Positions 8,061 through 17,297 of a stretch of DNA of 64,000 bases are shown here, in pieces. Source of the stretch: Fibrella aestuarina BUZ 2 (lineage in GTDB: Bacteria; Bacteroidota; Bacteroidia; Cytophagales; Spirosomataceae). Within the stretch, counting starts at the first letter, position 1. Each line of letters begins with the position of its first letter. Location: NCBI RefSeq assembly GCF_000331105.1, contig NC_020054.1, positions 4,804,555 to 4,868,554 on the forward strand. Direction: 5' to 3'. The translations under genes were made by a program, and so were the position numbers. The notes beneath the pieces were generated by a model. The model did not search any database. It had not been told where the DNA came from and saw nothing but the letters and a program-made list of their open reading frames with translations.

Positions 8061-10355
8061 CTACTGAACTGCCAGAATCTTGAATTCTGTCCGTCGGTTC
8101 TGCTGGTGTTCGTTTTCCGAACATTCAACCCCGTCTGTACAGCCGTTTACAATCTCGTTTTCGCCGTAGCCTCTGGCCGATAGCCGTCCTGCCTGAATGC
8201 CCCGCGACACCATGTAATCCATGGCCGCCCGCGCCCGGCTCTCCGACAGCCGCATGTTGAAGGCATCCCCCGAGCGCGCGTCGGTATGTGACCGCAGTTC
8301 GATTTTCATCGTCGGATATTCTTTCAGCAGCGATACCACCCGGTCAAGTTCGCGGGCCGCGTCGGGGCGGATAAAGAATTTACCCAGATCGTAATAGATG
8401 TTTTTCAGCTGAAAGACGTCGCCCTCCCCGTAAATCCCGATCGAGTCCGGGGCGGTTTTCTGGCTGGCCACCACCCGCTTGGGCTGTTTACCGATTTTGG
8501 CTTTCTTGGTCGCGTATCGGTCTTTCTCGGCCGTGAGCGAGTAGCCAGCGTTGGGTTTCACGTTAAACTCATAGCCGCCATCGGGGCCAGTCACCACGGT
8601 CTGCGTGTTTTTGTTCTTGTCGTCGCGCAGCGTCACCTTCACGCCTTCGGCCGGCTTCTGGTTCACCTCAGTTTTTACCACACCCCGGATAATCGTGTTC
8701 TCGCTCTTCTCCAGATAAATCGAGATGTTCATCTCGGGCTTGTTCGACTGGGTCAGGGTTGAGAAACGGGCGCTGTTGGAAGCATAGCCTTCTTTCAGTG
8801 CTTTGAATTCGTATTCCGTATTGATGTCGAGGCACAGGTCGGTTTTACCATCGGGGCTCGTCATTTTCAGTTCCTGGTTTGACCCGTTGCGTACAATCCG
8901 TACGTCGGCCGATTCAATGGGGCGGCCCGTTTTGGCATCAAACACCAGAATGTTCAACTGCTTACAGGCGCGGCGGAATGAATAGATATCATCGTCGCTG
9001 ACGCCCTTACGGCGGTTACTGCTGAAATACCCGGTGGTGCGGCCCCGATCCGTGATTAGCCCGAAATCATCTTTTTCCGAATTGATGGGGTACCCTACGT
9101 TCTGCACGCCCCGGAAAGGGATGCCGTCGCGCATTTCGGCATAGAAAATGTCGAGCCCGCCGATGCCCTCGTGCCCGTCTGACGCGAAGTACAGGTTACC
9201 CGCCGAATCCACGTACGGGAACATCTCGTTGCCCTCCGTATTCAGTTCCTTACCCATGTTTACCGGCGTACCCCACTGCCCGTTGTTAAACTCCACCACA
9301 TACAGGTCCGTGCCGCCATAGCCGCCGGGCATGTCCGACACGAAGTAGAGCTTCTGATCGTCGGGTGAGAAGGCCGGGTGCCCCACCGAATATTCGGGGC
9401 TGTTGAATGGTAACTCCGTTACGTCGTGCCATTTGTTGTTGCGCATCACCGCCGAGTACAGCTTCAGCTTACGGACCCCATCGGTGCTTTTGCCTGACTT
9501 GCCTTTGCTGCCGTTGTTGCGGGTGAAGACAATGAATGTCTGGTCTTTGGTGAAGGTCATCGGGCCTTCGTGGTACTTGGTATTCAGCGTGCGGCTGAAT
9601 TTTTCGGCTTTCGACGTAGGCTTGCTTTCGGCTTCAATCTCAACCGACTGATCGCCCGCCGGGCCGCCACCGCCCAACACCGCCGTACCCGCCGGCCGAA
9701 CGATCTGATCGAAGCCGGGGATGCGCAACTGATTGGTATCGGGGAAGAAATACAGGTCGAGGAAGGGCGTCTGGTTCCAGTTGAACACCCGTTTGATGAC
9801 GCCGCCTTCGTCGCGCGACGACACAAACACCAGACCCGACTTATAGTACATCGGGCTGAAATCGGCCTGCCGGGAGTTGATCGCCAGGTTTTGCACCCGG
9901 AACGACGACGAGTCGAGGTAGAACCGGCTGGGATCCATCAGACCGATCGTGTTTTTCTTACCACGCAGGTCCTGCGTCTGGCGGCGCCCATATTCGCTAT
10001 ACATCTTCTGCCCGTCGCGCGTCTTGCCATTGCTGACGAGGGCCTGCGCGTAGTAGAGATAGATTTCGCTTTCCAGGTCGGGGTAGTTGGCGATCAGTTC
10101 GGCATAGACCCGTTCGGCGTTGCGCGAGTCCTGAAGCTTCCGATAGCAAATACCCAATTTGGTTAAGGCCTCGCGTGATTCTGCCGGTTCAACGCGGCCA
10201 CGAAGGAAATCCTCATACATCCGCACGGCGGTGAGGTAGCTGTAGTTGTCAAACTGCTTATTGGCTGCCCGTAGCCGCATGCTTTGCGCCTGTAGCGTCA
10301 GCGAAGTGGCCAATAGCCCTCCAACAAGGAGCAGAACCCGCAGGTATCGGTTCAT
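8061..10355 (-). CDS. porE: OmpA-family protein with TPR, beta-propeller and CRD (PorE-like)
   Basis: This 764-residue protein has a signal peptide (MNRYLRVLLLVGG... TLQAQ), a TPR region (~25-130), WD40/PD40-type propeller blades (~150-470, with FSPDDQKLYFVSD), a carboxypeptidase-regulatory-like fold (~490-640) and a C-terminal OmpA peptidoglycan-binding domain (LRSHTDARSGD). The order TPR, propeller, CRD, OmpA_C is that of PorE, which links the T9SS to peptidoglycan. Similar architectures exist outside T9SS, so the symbol is provisional. I start at MNRYL because the upstream extension lacks signal-peptide character. Confidence 0.75.
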   Translation of the reverse strand: MNRYLRVLLLVGGLLATSLTLQAQSMRLRAANKQFDNYSYLTAVRMYEDFLRGRVEPAESREALTKLGICYRKLQDSRNAERVYAELIANYPDLESEIYLYYAQALVSNGKTRDGQKMYSEYGRRQTQDLRGKKNTIGLMDPSRFYLDSSSFRVQNLAINSRQADFSPMYYKSGLVFVSSRDEGGVIKRVFNWNQTPFLDLYFFPDTNQLRIPGFDQIVRPAGTAVLGGGGPAGDQSVEIEAESKPTSKAEKFSRTLNTKYHEGPMTFTKDQTFIVFTRNNGSKGKSGKSTDGVRKLKLYSAVMRNNKWHDVTELPFNSPEYSVGHPAFSPDDQKLYFVSDMPGGYGGTDLYVVEFNNGQWGTPVNMGKELNTEGNEMFPYVDSAGNLYFASDGHEGIGGLDIFYAEMRDGIPFRGVQNVGYPINSEKDDFGLITDRGRTTGYFSSNRRKGVSDDDIYSFRRACKQLNILVFDAKTGRPIESADVRIVRNGSNQELKMTSPDGKTDLCLDINTEYEFKALKEGYASNSARFSTLTQSNKPEMNISIYLEKSENTIIRGVVKTEVNQKPAEGVKVTLRDDKNKNTQTVVTGPDGGYEFNVKPNAGYSLTAEKDRYATKKAKIGKQPKRVVASQKTAPDSIGIYGEGDVFQLKNIYYDLGKFFIRPDAARELDRVVSLLKEYPTMKIELRSHTDARSGDAFNMRLSESRARAAMDYMVSRGIQAGRLSARGYGENEIVNGCTDGVECSENEHQQNRRTEFKILAVQ

Positions 10356-10421
10356 GTAGTAAGCGTTTTTTCTATGGGTATTCCGACTATTGCTGTAGTC
10401 CATCAAATTAAGTGCCAAAAT

Positions 10422-11783
10422 TCAGGTTGTTGGAGTCAAACTCAACCGAACAATCTGTTCGGTCGTTTCGGTAATCCGGCTTCGATGCGCTGTACGCACA
10501 CCGATCACCCACATCACTTCGCCGCCCGCTTCCAGCACCCAGACCGACGATCGTTGCGGCGCGGGCACTTTGGCGTTGGTCAGCAAATCGCTCACCAGTT
10601 GCGTACCCGCCAGCCCCAGTGGCCTGAACCGGTCGCCGGGTTGCCAGCGGCGCAGTAGCCAGGGTAGCAAGAGTTGTGCCGCATCGAACAGGGCCACCGT
10701 TGAGGGCGTTTTTAGGTTGCCATCCCAATTCGTCCGGTCAAATCGTTCGGCGGTAACGTACCCAGCGCCCGGTAAGTCGATGGGCTGCGCCGGCCACGCG
10801 GTCACCCGAATCGGCTGGGGAAGCGGGTCAGCCTGGGGAAGGAGCCAGATAGCGCCCCGCTCATGCACAAGCCGATGCGTAGCCGATTGGATTACCTGCC
10901 CATTTTTGACGAACGTATCCCCCTCGGCGTCAACTGAATGCCAAAATTGTTGTAAGGCCTGCGCCGAAAACCCATAGGGTCGGAGCCACTCGCCTAGCCG
11001 GAAGAGCGGTTCCGACAACGCTTTCACGGCCGCCACGTCCATTTTTACGCCCGTCGGTTGCGGTTGGGCAACTGCCGCCCAGGACGCGGTCATCGTTTCC
11101 TGCACAATCGCATCGGCAGCACGCAGGTAACCCACCGTTCGGGGCAGGTGAGCCAACAACCCCGGATTGATCGTTTTCAACACCGGCACTACCTGATGCC
11201 GGATTCGGTTTCGGGCGTATTTGTCGGTGGCGTTGGAGGTGTCTTCTCGCCAGGGCAGGCCCCGCTCCTGGGCATAGGCTTCGATCTGCTCACGGCTCGC
11301 AAACCACAGCGGCCGCACCACGCCCTGCTCCGTCCGGATGGGAATACCCGTCAGGCCAGTGAGGCCGGTGCCTCGCGTCAGGTTCAACAGCATGGTCTCC
11401 AGCACGTCGTCGGCCTGGTGGGCAGTAGCCACGGCAACGTACCCGTGCGCCGGGCAGAGCTGCGCAAACCAGCCATAGCGCAACTGCCGGGCCGTTACCT
11501 GCACCGACTCGCCCCGCCGGGCCGCTTCGGCTTCGGTGTCGAACCGTATCTGGTGAAACGGAACCCCGTAGTCGTTGGCCCTGTTTTCGACAAAAACGGC
11601 GTCGGCCTCCGATTCGGCCCCGCGCAGGGCGAAGTTCACGTGGGCGATCCCGAACGTAAAGCCATGCTGATGCAGCAGGTCGGTCAGCACCATCGAATCG
11701 ATGCCTCCGCTGACGGCCACCAGCAGCCGATCCGTTTTGTTGAAGAGGCGGTGCTCGTTAATAAATGCTAAAAAGCCTTCCAT
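10422..11783 (-). CDS. tilS: tRNA(Ile)-lysidine synthase TilS
   Basis: TilS converts C34 of the CAU-anticodon tRNA-Ile2 to lysidine so that it reads AUA. The 453-residue protein has the PP-loop motif SGGIDSMVL near residue 25, then the N-type ATPase fold with ATAHQADDVLETMLLNL and the GTGL segment. A C-terminal TilS substrate-binding domain follows (RRWQPGDRFRPLGLAGTQLVSD). Length and domain order are as in the full-length family. It is divergent from the OstA-like gene. Confidence 0.93.
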   Translation of the reverse strand: MEGFLAFINEHRLFNKTDRLLVAVSGGIDSMVLTDLLHQHGFTFGIAHVNFALRGAESEADAVFVENRANDYGVPFHQIRFDTEAEAARRGESVQVTARQLRYGWFAQLCPAHGYVAVATAHQADDVLETMLLNLTRGTGLTGLTGIPIRTEQGVVRPLWFASREQIEAYAQERGLPWREDTSNATDKYARNRIRHQVVPVLKTINPGLLAHLPRTVGYLRAADAIVQETMTASWAAVAQPQPTGVKMDVAAVKALSEPLFRLGEWLRPYGFSAQALQQFWHSVDAEGDTFVKNGQVIQSATHRLVHERGAIWLLPQADPLPQPIRVTAWPAQPIDLPGAGYVTAERFDRTNWDGNLKTPSTVALFDAAQLLLPWLLRRWQPGDRFRPLGLAGTQLVSDLLTNAKVPAPQRSSVWVLEAGGEVMWVIGVRTAHRSRITETTEQIVRLSLTPTT

Positions 11784-11798
11784 CCGCCAGGTACGTTC

Positions 11799-11806
11799 TA
11801 ACTTTG
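11799..11806 (+). promoter_or_regulatory. Candidate -7 box TAACTTTG
   Basis: TAACTTTG matches the Bacteroidota TAnnTTTG element and lies about 92 nt upstream of the OstA-like start. No clear TTG -33 box is seen at the right distance. Confidence 0.35.
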
Positions 11807-11904
11807 TCGGTCATTTGTCGTTGGTCATTCGTCGTCATGTGTTGCCTAAACACCGCCTGATCCCTTCGTCCGCCCATGACCAATGACCCACTACCTAATG
11901 ACAC
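11803..11904. repeat. GTCATT-word repeat region
   Basis: The left part holds direct GTCAT / GGTCATT words (GGTCATTTGTCG, GGTCATTCGTCG). The right part holds their inverted forms (CATGACCAATGACCC, CTAATGACAC). The right part overlaps the potential upstream start codon of the OstA-like gene at 11883. Confidence 0.45.
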
Positions 11905-13790
11905 AAGTGCAAAAATATAGCCTTTCTGTCCGTTTAATCGCGCTGCTCACCTTGCTGTTGGGCGGCGTCAGCCCGTTGTGGGCGCAGGTGGGGCGCCCGC
12001 CGGCCGCCGGTGGCACCGAGCAGGTCGAAATCCTAAACGCTGACAGTCTGGAGGTATTGCAAACGCCGGGCAACGTGACCCGCCGTCTGGTAAATAACGT
12101 GCGGCTACGGCACAAAGGGGCGCTGATGTACTGCAACCTCGCCATTCAGAACGCCACGTCCAACGTGATCGAGGCGTACGGTAACGTCCGGATTTTGCAG
12201 GGCGATACCATTACCGTACGCGGCGACACCATGTATTATTATGGCAACACGCGCTCATCAACCCTGTTGGGACGGGTGTCGCTCAAGGACCGGAAAATGA
12301 CCTTGACTACTGCCCGCCTCGACTACGACCTGGCCAACGGTATCGCGCACTATCCGGTAAAGGGCCGCATCGTAGATAAGGAAAATATCCTGACGAGCGA
12401 CGAAGGTTACTACGACACCCGGCTGAAGCAGTTCACGTTTATCCGCAACGTGCGGCTCGTCAGCCCGAAAAGCCTGCTCACGGCCGATTCACTGCTTTAC
12501 AACAGCTTTACAAAGGTCGCCACCTTCCAGGGGCCAACCCGGATCGTCAACGAAGACGGCACCCTGCTGGCGCGCAATGGTACGTATAATACCGTCACAC
12601 GCGTCTCAAATTTCCGACAGCGCGCTACGGCCTACACCGACAAATACACGCTCACCGGCGACACGCTGAATTTCGACAACCAAACCGAACTGGGCATTGC
12701 CCGGGGCAACGTGGTGCTGGTTGGGAAAGAGAACAACACCGTTATCACCGGCGATCAAGGACGCTACAACGGCAAAGCGGGCGTATCGCGGGTGACGGGC
12801 CACGCCGTATTGCGATCCGTCGTCAGCAAAGACACGCTTTACATGCGGGCCGATACGCTTTTCTCCTACGATACGCCGTCGGGCGCGAAAGAAAAACGCC
12901 CCCGCAAACTGATTGGGCAGCGAAACGTGCTGGTGTACAAATCGGACCTGCAAAGCCGCTGCGACTCGCTAGTGTACTCCGTTTCGGATTCGACCTTTTA
13001 TTTCTACAAGAAGCCCATCGTCTGGAGCCAAAGCTATCAGATGGAGGCCGACACCCTGACCGCCAAGCTGAAAAACAACCGCATCAATACCATGCTGCTG
13101 CGGGGCAAGTCGTTTGTGGTGTCGCAGGATACGCTCAAATACTTTAACCAGATTAAAGGCCGGTCGATCACGGCTACCTTCCGCGACGTGCGCGATACGC
13201 TGCGCCCGCCGGTGGCCAAACGCGCCGTGAAGGCGGGAAGCCGAACGGCCGCCCGCACCGCGAGTGCGCCCAAAGCGCCGCGATCGACCACGGCCGTAGG
13301 GGGCCCACCCAAGGTAGAAGAGAAAACGGTTTTGGATCGCGTGGTGGTTGAAGGCAACGGTCAGAGCATTTATTTCGTAATAGACGATAAGAACGTGTTT
13401 ACGGGTATGAACCGCGTGGATTGCAGCAAGATGACCATCGACTTCAAGAAGAATCGCGTAGGTACCATCCGATTCTATGGACAACCCGACGGGACGCTGA
13501 TTCCGCCCAAACAGTTGACTGAAGACAAGAAAAAGCTCGACGGTTTCCGTTGGCGCGAGAAAGAAAAACCCACAAAAGAGCAGGTATTGGGGCAACCGGA
13601 GCCTAAACCAAAGCCCGCTGCCCAAACCACAGCGGGGCCAATTACTGTCTCGACGGCCATACCGGCTTCGATCAATGCGGCTTCACTTCAGAAAGAAGTT
13701 AATACAACTGGCCTGCCGGTAAATAGGAACGGCATTAAAATTGACGCCCTGAATAAACCATTCACCCCCAAATCGGGTCAAAAGCAGTAA
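11898..13790 (+). CDS. OstA/LptD-N-like outer-membrane biogenesis protein
   Basis: A 630-residue exported protein with signal peptide (SVRLIALLTLLLGG... WAQ). Several OstA-like beta-strand repeats cover residues ~40-400, in the form D-T-hydrophobic-Y-NV-x-L. A low-complexity Pro/Lys-rich tail follows. OstA folds occur in LptA, LptC and the N-domain of LptD, where they carry LPS across the periplasm. It lacks an obvious LptD barrel. An upstream ATG at 11883 is possible but lies in repeat DNA. It is divergent from tilS. Confidence 0.75.
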   Translation: MTQVQKYSLSVRLIALLTLLLGGVSPLWAQVGRPPAAGGTEQVEILNADSLEVLQTPGNVTRRLVNNVRLRHKGALMYCNLAIQNATSNVIEAYGNVRILQGDTITVRGDTMYYYGNTRSSTLLGRVSLKDRKMTLTTARLDYDLANGIAHYPVKGRIVDKENILTSDEGYYDTRLKQFTFIRNVRLVSPKSLLTADSLLYNSFTKVATFQGPTRIVNEDGTLLARNGTYNTVTRVSNFRQRATAYTDKYTLTGDTLNFDNQTELGIARGNVVLVGKENNTVITGDQGRYNGKAGVSRVTGHAVLRSVVSKDTLYMRADTLFSYDTPSGAKEKRPRKLIGQRNVLVYKSDLQSRCDSLVYSVSDSTFYFYKKPIVWSQSYQMEADTLTAKLKNNRINTMLLRGKSFVVSQDTLKYFNQIKGRSITATFRDVRDTLRPPVAKRAVKAGSRTAARTASAPKAPRSTTAVGGPPKVEEKTVLDRVVVEGNGQSIYFVIDDKNVFTGMNRVDCSKMTIDFKKNRVGTIRFYGQPDGTLIPPKQLTEDKKKLDGFRWREKEKPTKEQVLGQPEPKPKPAAQTTAGPITVSTAIPASINAASLQKEVNTTGLPVNRNGIKIDALNKPFTPKSGQKQ

Positions 13791-13893
13791 ATCGCAGGCA
13801 GAATTAACAATTTTTTAAGTACGAACGCGTTGACATTCCCCTTTCACACAGGTACGTTTGTAGTAAGCAATGGTAACGCATTGATTGTCAAGC

Positions 13894-14544
13894 ATGAAAC
13901 AAACTTTACAGATATATGGGTGTTTACTGGGCCTCTTGGTGGCCACTTCGTTGCGGGCGCAGGATCCCGGGCGGAGTCGGCTTAACCTGGGCCGCAAGGC
14001 ACCTGCCAACTCACCAACCGCCACCACGTCGGTCAGCAAGCCCCAGCGATTGTTGGTGCCCCGCCCCTATGTGATGGCCCCGATGGACCGCCTGCTGACG
14101 CTGGGCAAGAACTCGGCCATCCGCGATTACTACCGCTCGATTCTGATTGCTCCGAGCGCCCAGTCGACCCGCACCGCCAGCAGCACTCGGGCCACCGCGG
14201 CCGAGACGCCTTCGATGCCGATCGTTGAGCGAAACCTCTCGGAGAATACGCTGCATTCGGAAGAGCGGATGTACGCCAGCGACCACCTCACGGTATCGAA
14301 TATCTACCCGAACCCGGCCAACGACTTCGCCGACATTGATTACGCGATGAGCAGTGGCGTAGGTAGTGCCAGCATCACCCTGCTGAATATTTTGGGATCG
14401 CCCATTGCCGAGTACACCCTCGACCGCAATGAACGCAAGGTGCGCCTTCAAACCCGTGACCTGCCCACAGGCTACTACTTTTACCAACTCTCGGTAGAAG
14501 GCACCAAAGTCGCCACCAAGAAGCTACTGGTAAAGCATCAATAA
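13894..14544 (+). CDS. Secreted protein with T9SS type A sorting domain
   Basis: The 216-residue product has an N-terminal signal peptide (MKQTLQIYGCLLGLLVATSLRAQ) and a low-complexity middle. Its C-terminal ~80-residue domain is typical of T9SS cargo: IYPNPANDFADIDY, then LNILGSPIAEYTL, then LPTGYYFYQLSVEG ending in KKLLVKH. This C-terminal signal sends a protein through the type IX translocon and is often cleaved. The middle region carries no recognisable enzyme, so its role outside the cell is unknown. Its transcript runs into the long perfect inverted repeat at 14548-14670. Confidence 0.85.
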   Translation: MKQTLQIYGCLLGLLVATSLRAQDPGRSRLNLGRKAPANSPTATTSVSKPQRLLVPRPYVMAPMDRLLTLGKNSAIRDYYRSILIAPSAQSTRTASSTRATAAETPSMPIVERNLSENTLHSEERMYASDHLTVSNIYPNPANDFADIDYAMSSGVGSASITLLNILGSPIAEYTLDRNERKVRLQTRDLPTGYYFYQLSVEGTKVATKKLLVKHQ

Positions 14545-14547
14545 GGT

Positions 14548-14670
14548 AGTCTGGTCAGTCGTGCTAAACTAAGTACGAAGTCTGGAAAGACGTTTTAAGC
14601 GGAAGCGGCGTAAGCAATACAGAACAGACTTTCCAGACTTCGTACTTAGTTTAGCACGACTGACCAGACT
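14548..14670. repeat. Long perfect inverted repeat, 42-bp arms
   Basis: Arms at 14548-14589 and 14629-14670 are perfectly complementary over 42 bp and separated by 39 nt. The arms start AGTCTGGTCAGTCG and reach CGAAGTCTGGAAAG, with AGTCTGG repeated directly within each arm. It begins 4 nt after the stop codon of the T9SS cargo gene. It is the longest of the intergenic inverted repeats here. Confidence 0.9.
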
Positions 14671-14695
14671 CTTAAAGAACGTTAATCCCTGCACC

Positions 14696-14740
14696 AGAAT
14701 GGCTACCGGCACGTTAACTAGCCGGTAGCCATTCTTTTTT
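14696..14740 (+). terminator. Strong rho-independent terminator before bamD
   Basis: A 15-bp perfect stem (AGAATGGCTACCGGC and its complement) with a 10-nt loop is followed by a run of T. It insulates bamD from the upstream gene; the bamD -7 element starts directly behind the T-run. Confidence 0.85.
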
Positions 14741-14741
14741 G

Positions 14742-14749
14742 TATATTTG
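14742..14749 (+). promoter_or_regulatory. bamD promoter -7 box TATATTTG
   Basis: TATATTTG matches TAnnTTTG exactly. It ends only 7 nt before the bamD ATG, so the transcript should have almost no leader. No good TTG -33 box is visible, as the terminator stem occupies that position. Confidence 0.55.
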
Positions 14750-14756
14750 CACCCTT

Positions 14757-15656
14757 ATGCGAAATCGCCGTATCCTTGTTTATTGTCTGGGCCTTTTGCT
14801 CGTAAGCCTATCGGCCTGTTCTGACTTCTCGAAGATCCAGAAAAACGGCACCGACGACGACAAGTACAAAGCCGCGCTGAAGTACTACAACAAGCAGGAC
14901 TGGTATCGGGCCGGGGTTCTGTTTGAAGAGATTATCCCGAAACTGCGGGGCAGTGCCGAGCAGGAGTTGTCGCAGTTCAATTACGCCTACACCCAGTACA
15001 ATCAGGGCCTGTATGAGCCAGCCGCTCAGCTCTTTAAGCGGTTCTACGAAACGTTTGCCCGCAGCGAGCAGGCCCCCGAGGCGATGTACATGTATGCCGT
15101 TTCGCTGTACAAAAGCACGCCGAGCTTCAACCTCGATCAGTCGGGTACCATCGGTGCCATGTCGGCCCTGCAGGATTTCGTGAACACGTACCCGGAGAGC
15201 GAACACGTCAAAGATTGCACCGACCTGATTCTAAACCTGCGGAAGCGACTCGAACGCAAAGCATACGAACGGGCTAAGCAGTATTACAAAGTGAGTGGTT
15301 TCAGCATCGCCAACTACAAATCGGCGGTGGTGGCCATCAACAATTTCCAGCGTGAGTTTCCCGATTCGGAATTCAACGAAGAATTGGCCTATCTGAAAGT
15401 AGACGCGCAGTATAGCCTGGCTAAAAACTCGCTCGATACGAAGCAGAAGGAACGTTATCAGGAGTCGTTGGCGTTTTATCAGGCATTCAAGGAGAAGTAC
15501 CCCAACAGCAAGTACCTCAAGCAGGCCGACAAGATGGTCGAGGGCAGCCAGAAGGAACTCGACCGGATTGCCAAAGAAGAGAAGGCTCGCGAAGAACTTA
15601 AAAAGCAACAACAACCCGCCCCCAACGCACCCGCCAAGGTGACTTCAGGGCAGTAA
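14757..15656 (+). CDS. bamD: Outer-membrane assembly lipoprotein BamD
   Basis: BamD is the lipoprotein partner of BamA in inserting beta-barrel proteins into the outer membrane. The 299-residue product has a lipoprotein signal (VYCLGLLLVSLSAC, lipidated Cys in SACSD) and tandem TPR motifs throughout (YKAALKYYNKQDWYRAGVLF, and YTQYNQGLYEPAAQLFKRF). The C-terminus is charged and Gln/Lys-rich. The start at 14757 gives a clean signal peptide. It leads the conserved run bamD-rpoZ-coaBC-DUF4835-recN. Confidence 0.92.
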   Translation: MRNRRILVYCLGLLLVSLSACSDFSKIQKNGTDDDKYKAALKYYNKQDWYRAGVLFEEIIPKLRGSAEQELSQFNYAYTQYNQGLYEPAAQLFKRFYETFARSEQAPEAMYMYAVSLYKSTPSFNLDQSGTIGAMSALQDFVNTYPESEHVKDCTDLILNLRKRLERKAYERAKQYYKVSGFSIANYKSAVVAINNFQREFPDSEFNEELAYLKVDAQYSLAKNSLDTKQKERYQESLAFYQAFKEKYPNSKYLKQADKMVEGSQKELDRIAKEEKAREELKKQQQPAPNAPAKVTSGQ

Positions 15657-15662
15657 TCGATT

Positions 15663-15986
15663 ATGGCAACGTCAAATCCGTCAATCATCACGCGCGACAC
15701 CGACAAGATCGCAGCAGTAACGGGCAATCTGTACGAGTCGGTCTCGCTTATTTCGAAGCGTGCCCGTCAGATCTCGACCCGCAATAAGGAAGAACTGAGC
15801 AACAAACTGTCGGAGTTTGTATCGGCGGTCGATAACCTCGAAGAAGTGTTCGAAAACCGCGAGCAGATCGAGATTTCGAAATTCTACGAGCGCCTGCCCA
15901 AGCCGACGACGCTGGCCACCGACGAGTTTTTGCAGGGCAAAGTGTACCACCGGTACCCCGAAGAAGGCGAAGCCGCGGCCCAGTAA
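15663..15986 (+). CDS. rpoZ: RNA polymerase omega subunit
   Basis: A 107-residue protein of the RpoZ/Rpb6-like family. It begins PSIITRDTDKIAAVTGNLYESVSLISKRARQI, in which the helix with SLISKRARQI is the conserved omega segment that clamps the beta-prime C-terminus. It lies 6 nt after bamD, which implies co-transcription. The position between bamD and coaBC is usual for Bacteroidota, where omega is often annotated only as a hypothetical protein. Confidence 0.88.
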   Translation: MATSNPSIITRDTDKIAAVTGNLYESVSLISKRARQISTRNKEELSNKLSEFVSAVDNLEEVFENREQIEISKFYERLPKPTTLATDEFLQGKVYHRYPEEGEAAAQ

Positions 15987-16067
15987 GCGTTTCACCCGCC
16001 TAGCCAAAAGCAAGCAACCAGACCGCAGGTACTACCCGCGTCGGGTTTCTTGCTTTTTTTGTTGTCG

Positions 16068-17297
16068 ATGAATTCACTCCACAAAAAACGCATTCTGCTT
16101 GGTGTGTCGGGCAGTATTGCTGCCTACAAAGCGGCCTTGCTGGTGCGGTTGCTGGTCAAAGCCGGGGCCGAGGTGCAGGTTGTCATGACCGAGTCGGCAA
16201 CGGCTTTCATTACCCCCCTCACGCTGGCGACCTTGTCGAAACGGCCCGTGCTGTCGCGGTTTGTAGCCGACGACACCGGTACCTGGAACAACCACGTCGA
16301 GTTGGGGCTCTGGGCCGATGCCCTCGTGATCGCCCCGGCTTCGGCCCGAACGCTGGCCCGCTGCGCCACCGCCCTCTGCGACGACCTGCTGTCGGCGGTG
16401 TACCTGTCGGCCAAGTGCCCCGTGTTTCTGGCGCCCGCCATGGACCTCGACATGTATCGCCACCCGGCCACGGTCGACAACCTGAACCGGCTGCGGTCGT
16501 TTGGCAACCACATCATCGACGCCACCCACGGCGAGCTGGCGAGCGGGTTGGTGGGTGAAGGTCGCCTGGCTGAGCCCGAAACGATTGTACAAACGCTAGA
16601 ACGGCACTTCAGCCGGCGCCCCGAGCTGGTCGGCAAATCTATCCTGATTACGGCAGGCCCCACGCAGGAGCCCATCGATCCGGTCAGGTACGTTAGTAAC
16701 CACTCGACCGGCAAAATGGGCTTCGCCATTGCGCACGCTTTTGCCCGCGCCGGTGCCAACGTGACACTCGTAGCGGGTCCAACGTACCTGGCTACCCCCG
16801 ACGAGGCCATCCGACGCATCAACGTGCGGTCGGCGCAGGAGATGTTCCAATCGACGGCCGATGCCTTCCCTACCGCCGACGTTACGATCCTCAACGCGGC
16901 CGTGGCTGATTATACACCGGCCTACCCGGCCGACAAAAAGATCAAGAAAAACGACGCGCAGTTTGCCATCGAACTAACAAAAACGGTCGATATCGCCGCC
17001 ACGTTGGGTGCCCAGAAACGACCCGATCAGTTGATGATGGGGTTTGCGCTTGAAACCGATAATGAGCGCGCCAACGCGCTGGGCAAACTGCACCGCAAAA
17101 ACCTGGACTGGATTGTGTTGAACTCCCTGCGCGATTCGGGCGCGGGCTTTGGACACGACACCAACAAGATTACCGTTATTAGCAGGCAGGAGATCGTCCA
17201 CGAATTTGACCTCAAACGCAAAGACGAAGTGGCCGATGATTTGCTGACGATTATCGCAGAGCAGTTGATGACGAAACTGCCTCCAAAAAACGAATGA
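16068..17297 (+). CDS. coaBC: Phosphopantothenoylcysteine synthetase/decarboxylase CoaBC
   Basis: This bifunctional enzyme joins Cys to 4'-phosphopantothenate and decarboxylates the product in coenzyme A synthesis. The 409-residue protein has an N-terminal flavoprotein decarboxylase domain (GVSGSIAAYKAA; catalytic His region NHVELGLWAD; PAMDLDMY). The synthetase domain follows (ITAGPTQEPIDPVRYVSNHS, STGKMGFAIA, KKIKKND). I start at MNSLHKK, directly before the flavin fold. The 82-nt gap after rpoZ holds an imperfect hairpin with a T-run (16007-16060) that may attenuate transcription. coaX lies at 23.8 kb. Confidence 0.93.
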   Translation: MNSLHKKRILLGVSGSIAAYKAALLVRLLVKAGAEVQVVMTESATAFITPLTLATLSKRPVLSRFVADDTGTWNNHVELGLWADALVIAPASARTLARCATALCDDLLSAVYLSAKCPVFLAPAMDLDMYRHPATVDNLNRLRSFGNHIIDATHGELASGLVGEGRLAEPETIVQTLERHFSRRPELVGKSILITAGPTQEPIDPVRYVSNHSTGKMGFAIAHAFARAGANVTLVAGPTYLATPDEAIRRINVRSAQEMFQSTADAFPTADVTILNAAVADYTPAYPADKKIKKNDAQFAIELTKTVDIAATLGAQKRPDQLMMGFALETDNERANALGKLHRKNLDWIVLNSLRDSGAGFGHDTNKITVISRQEIVHEFDLKRKDEVADDLLTIIAEQLMTKLPPKNE

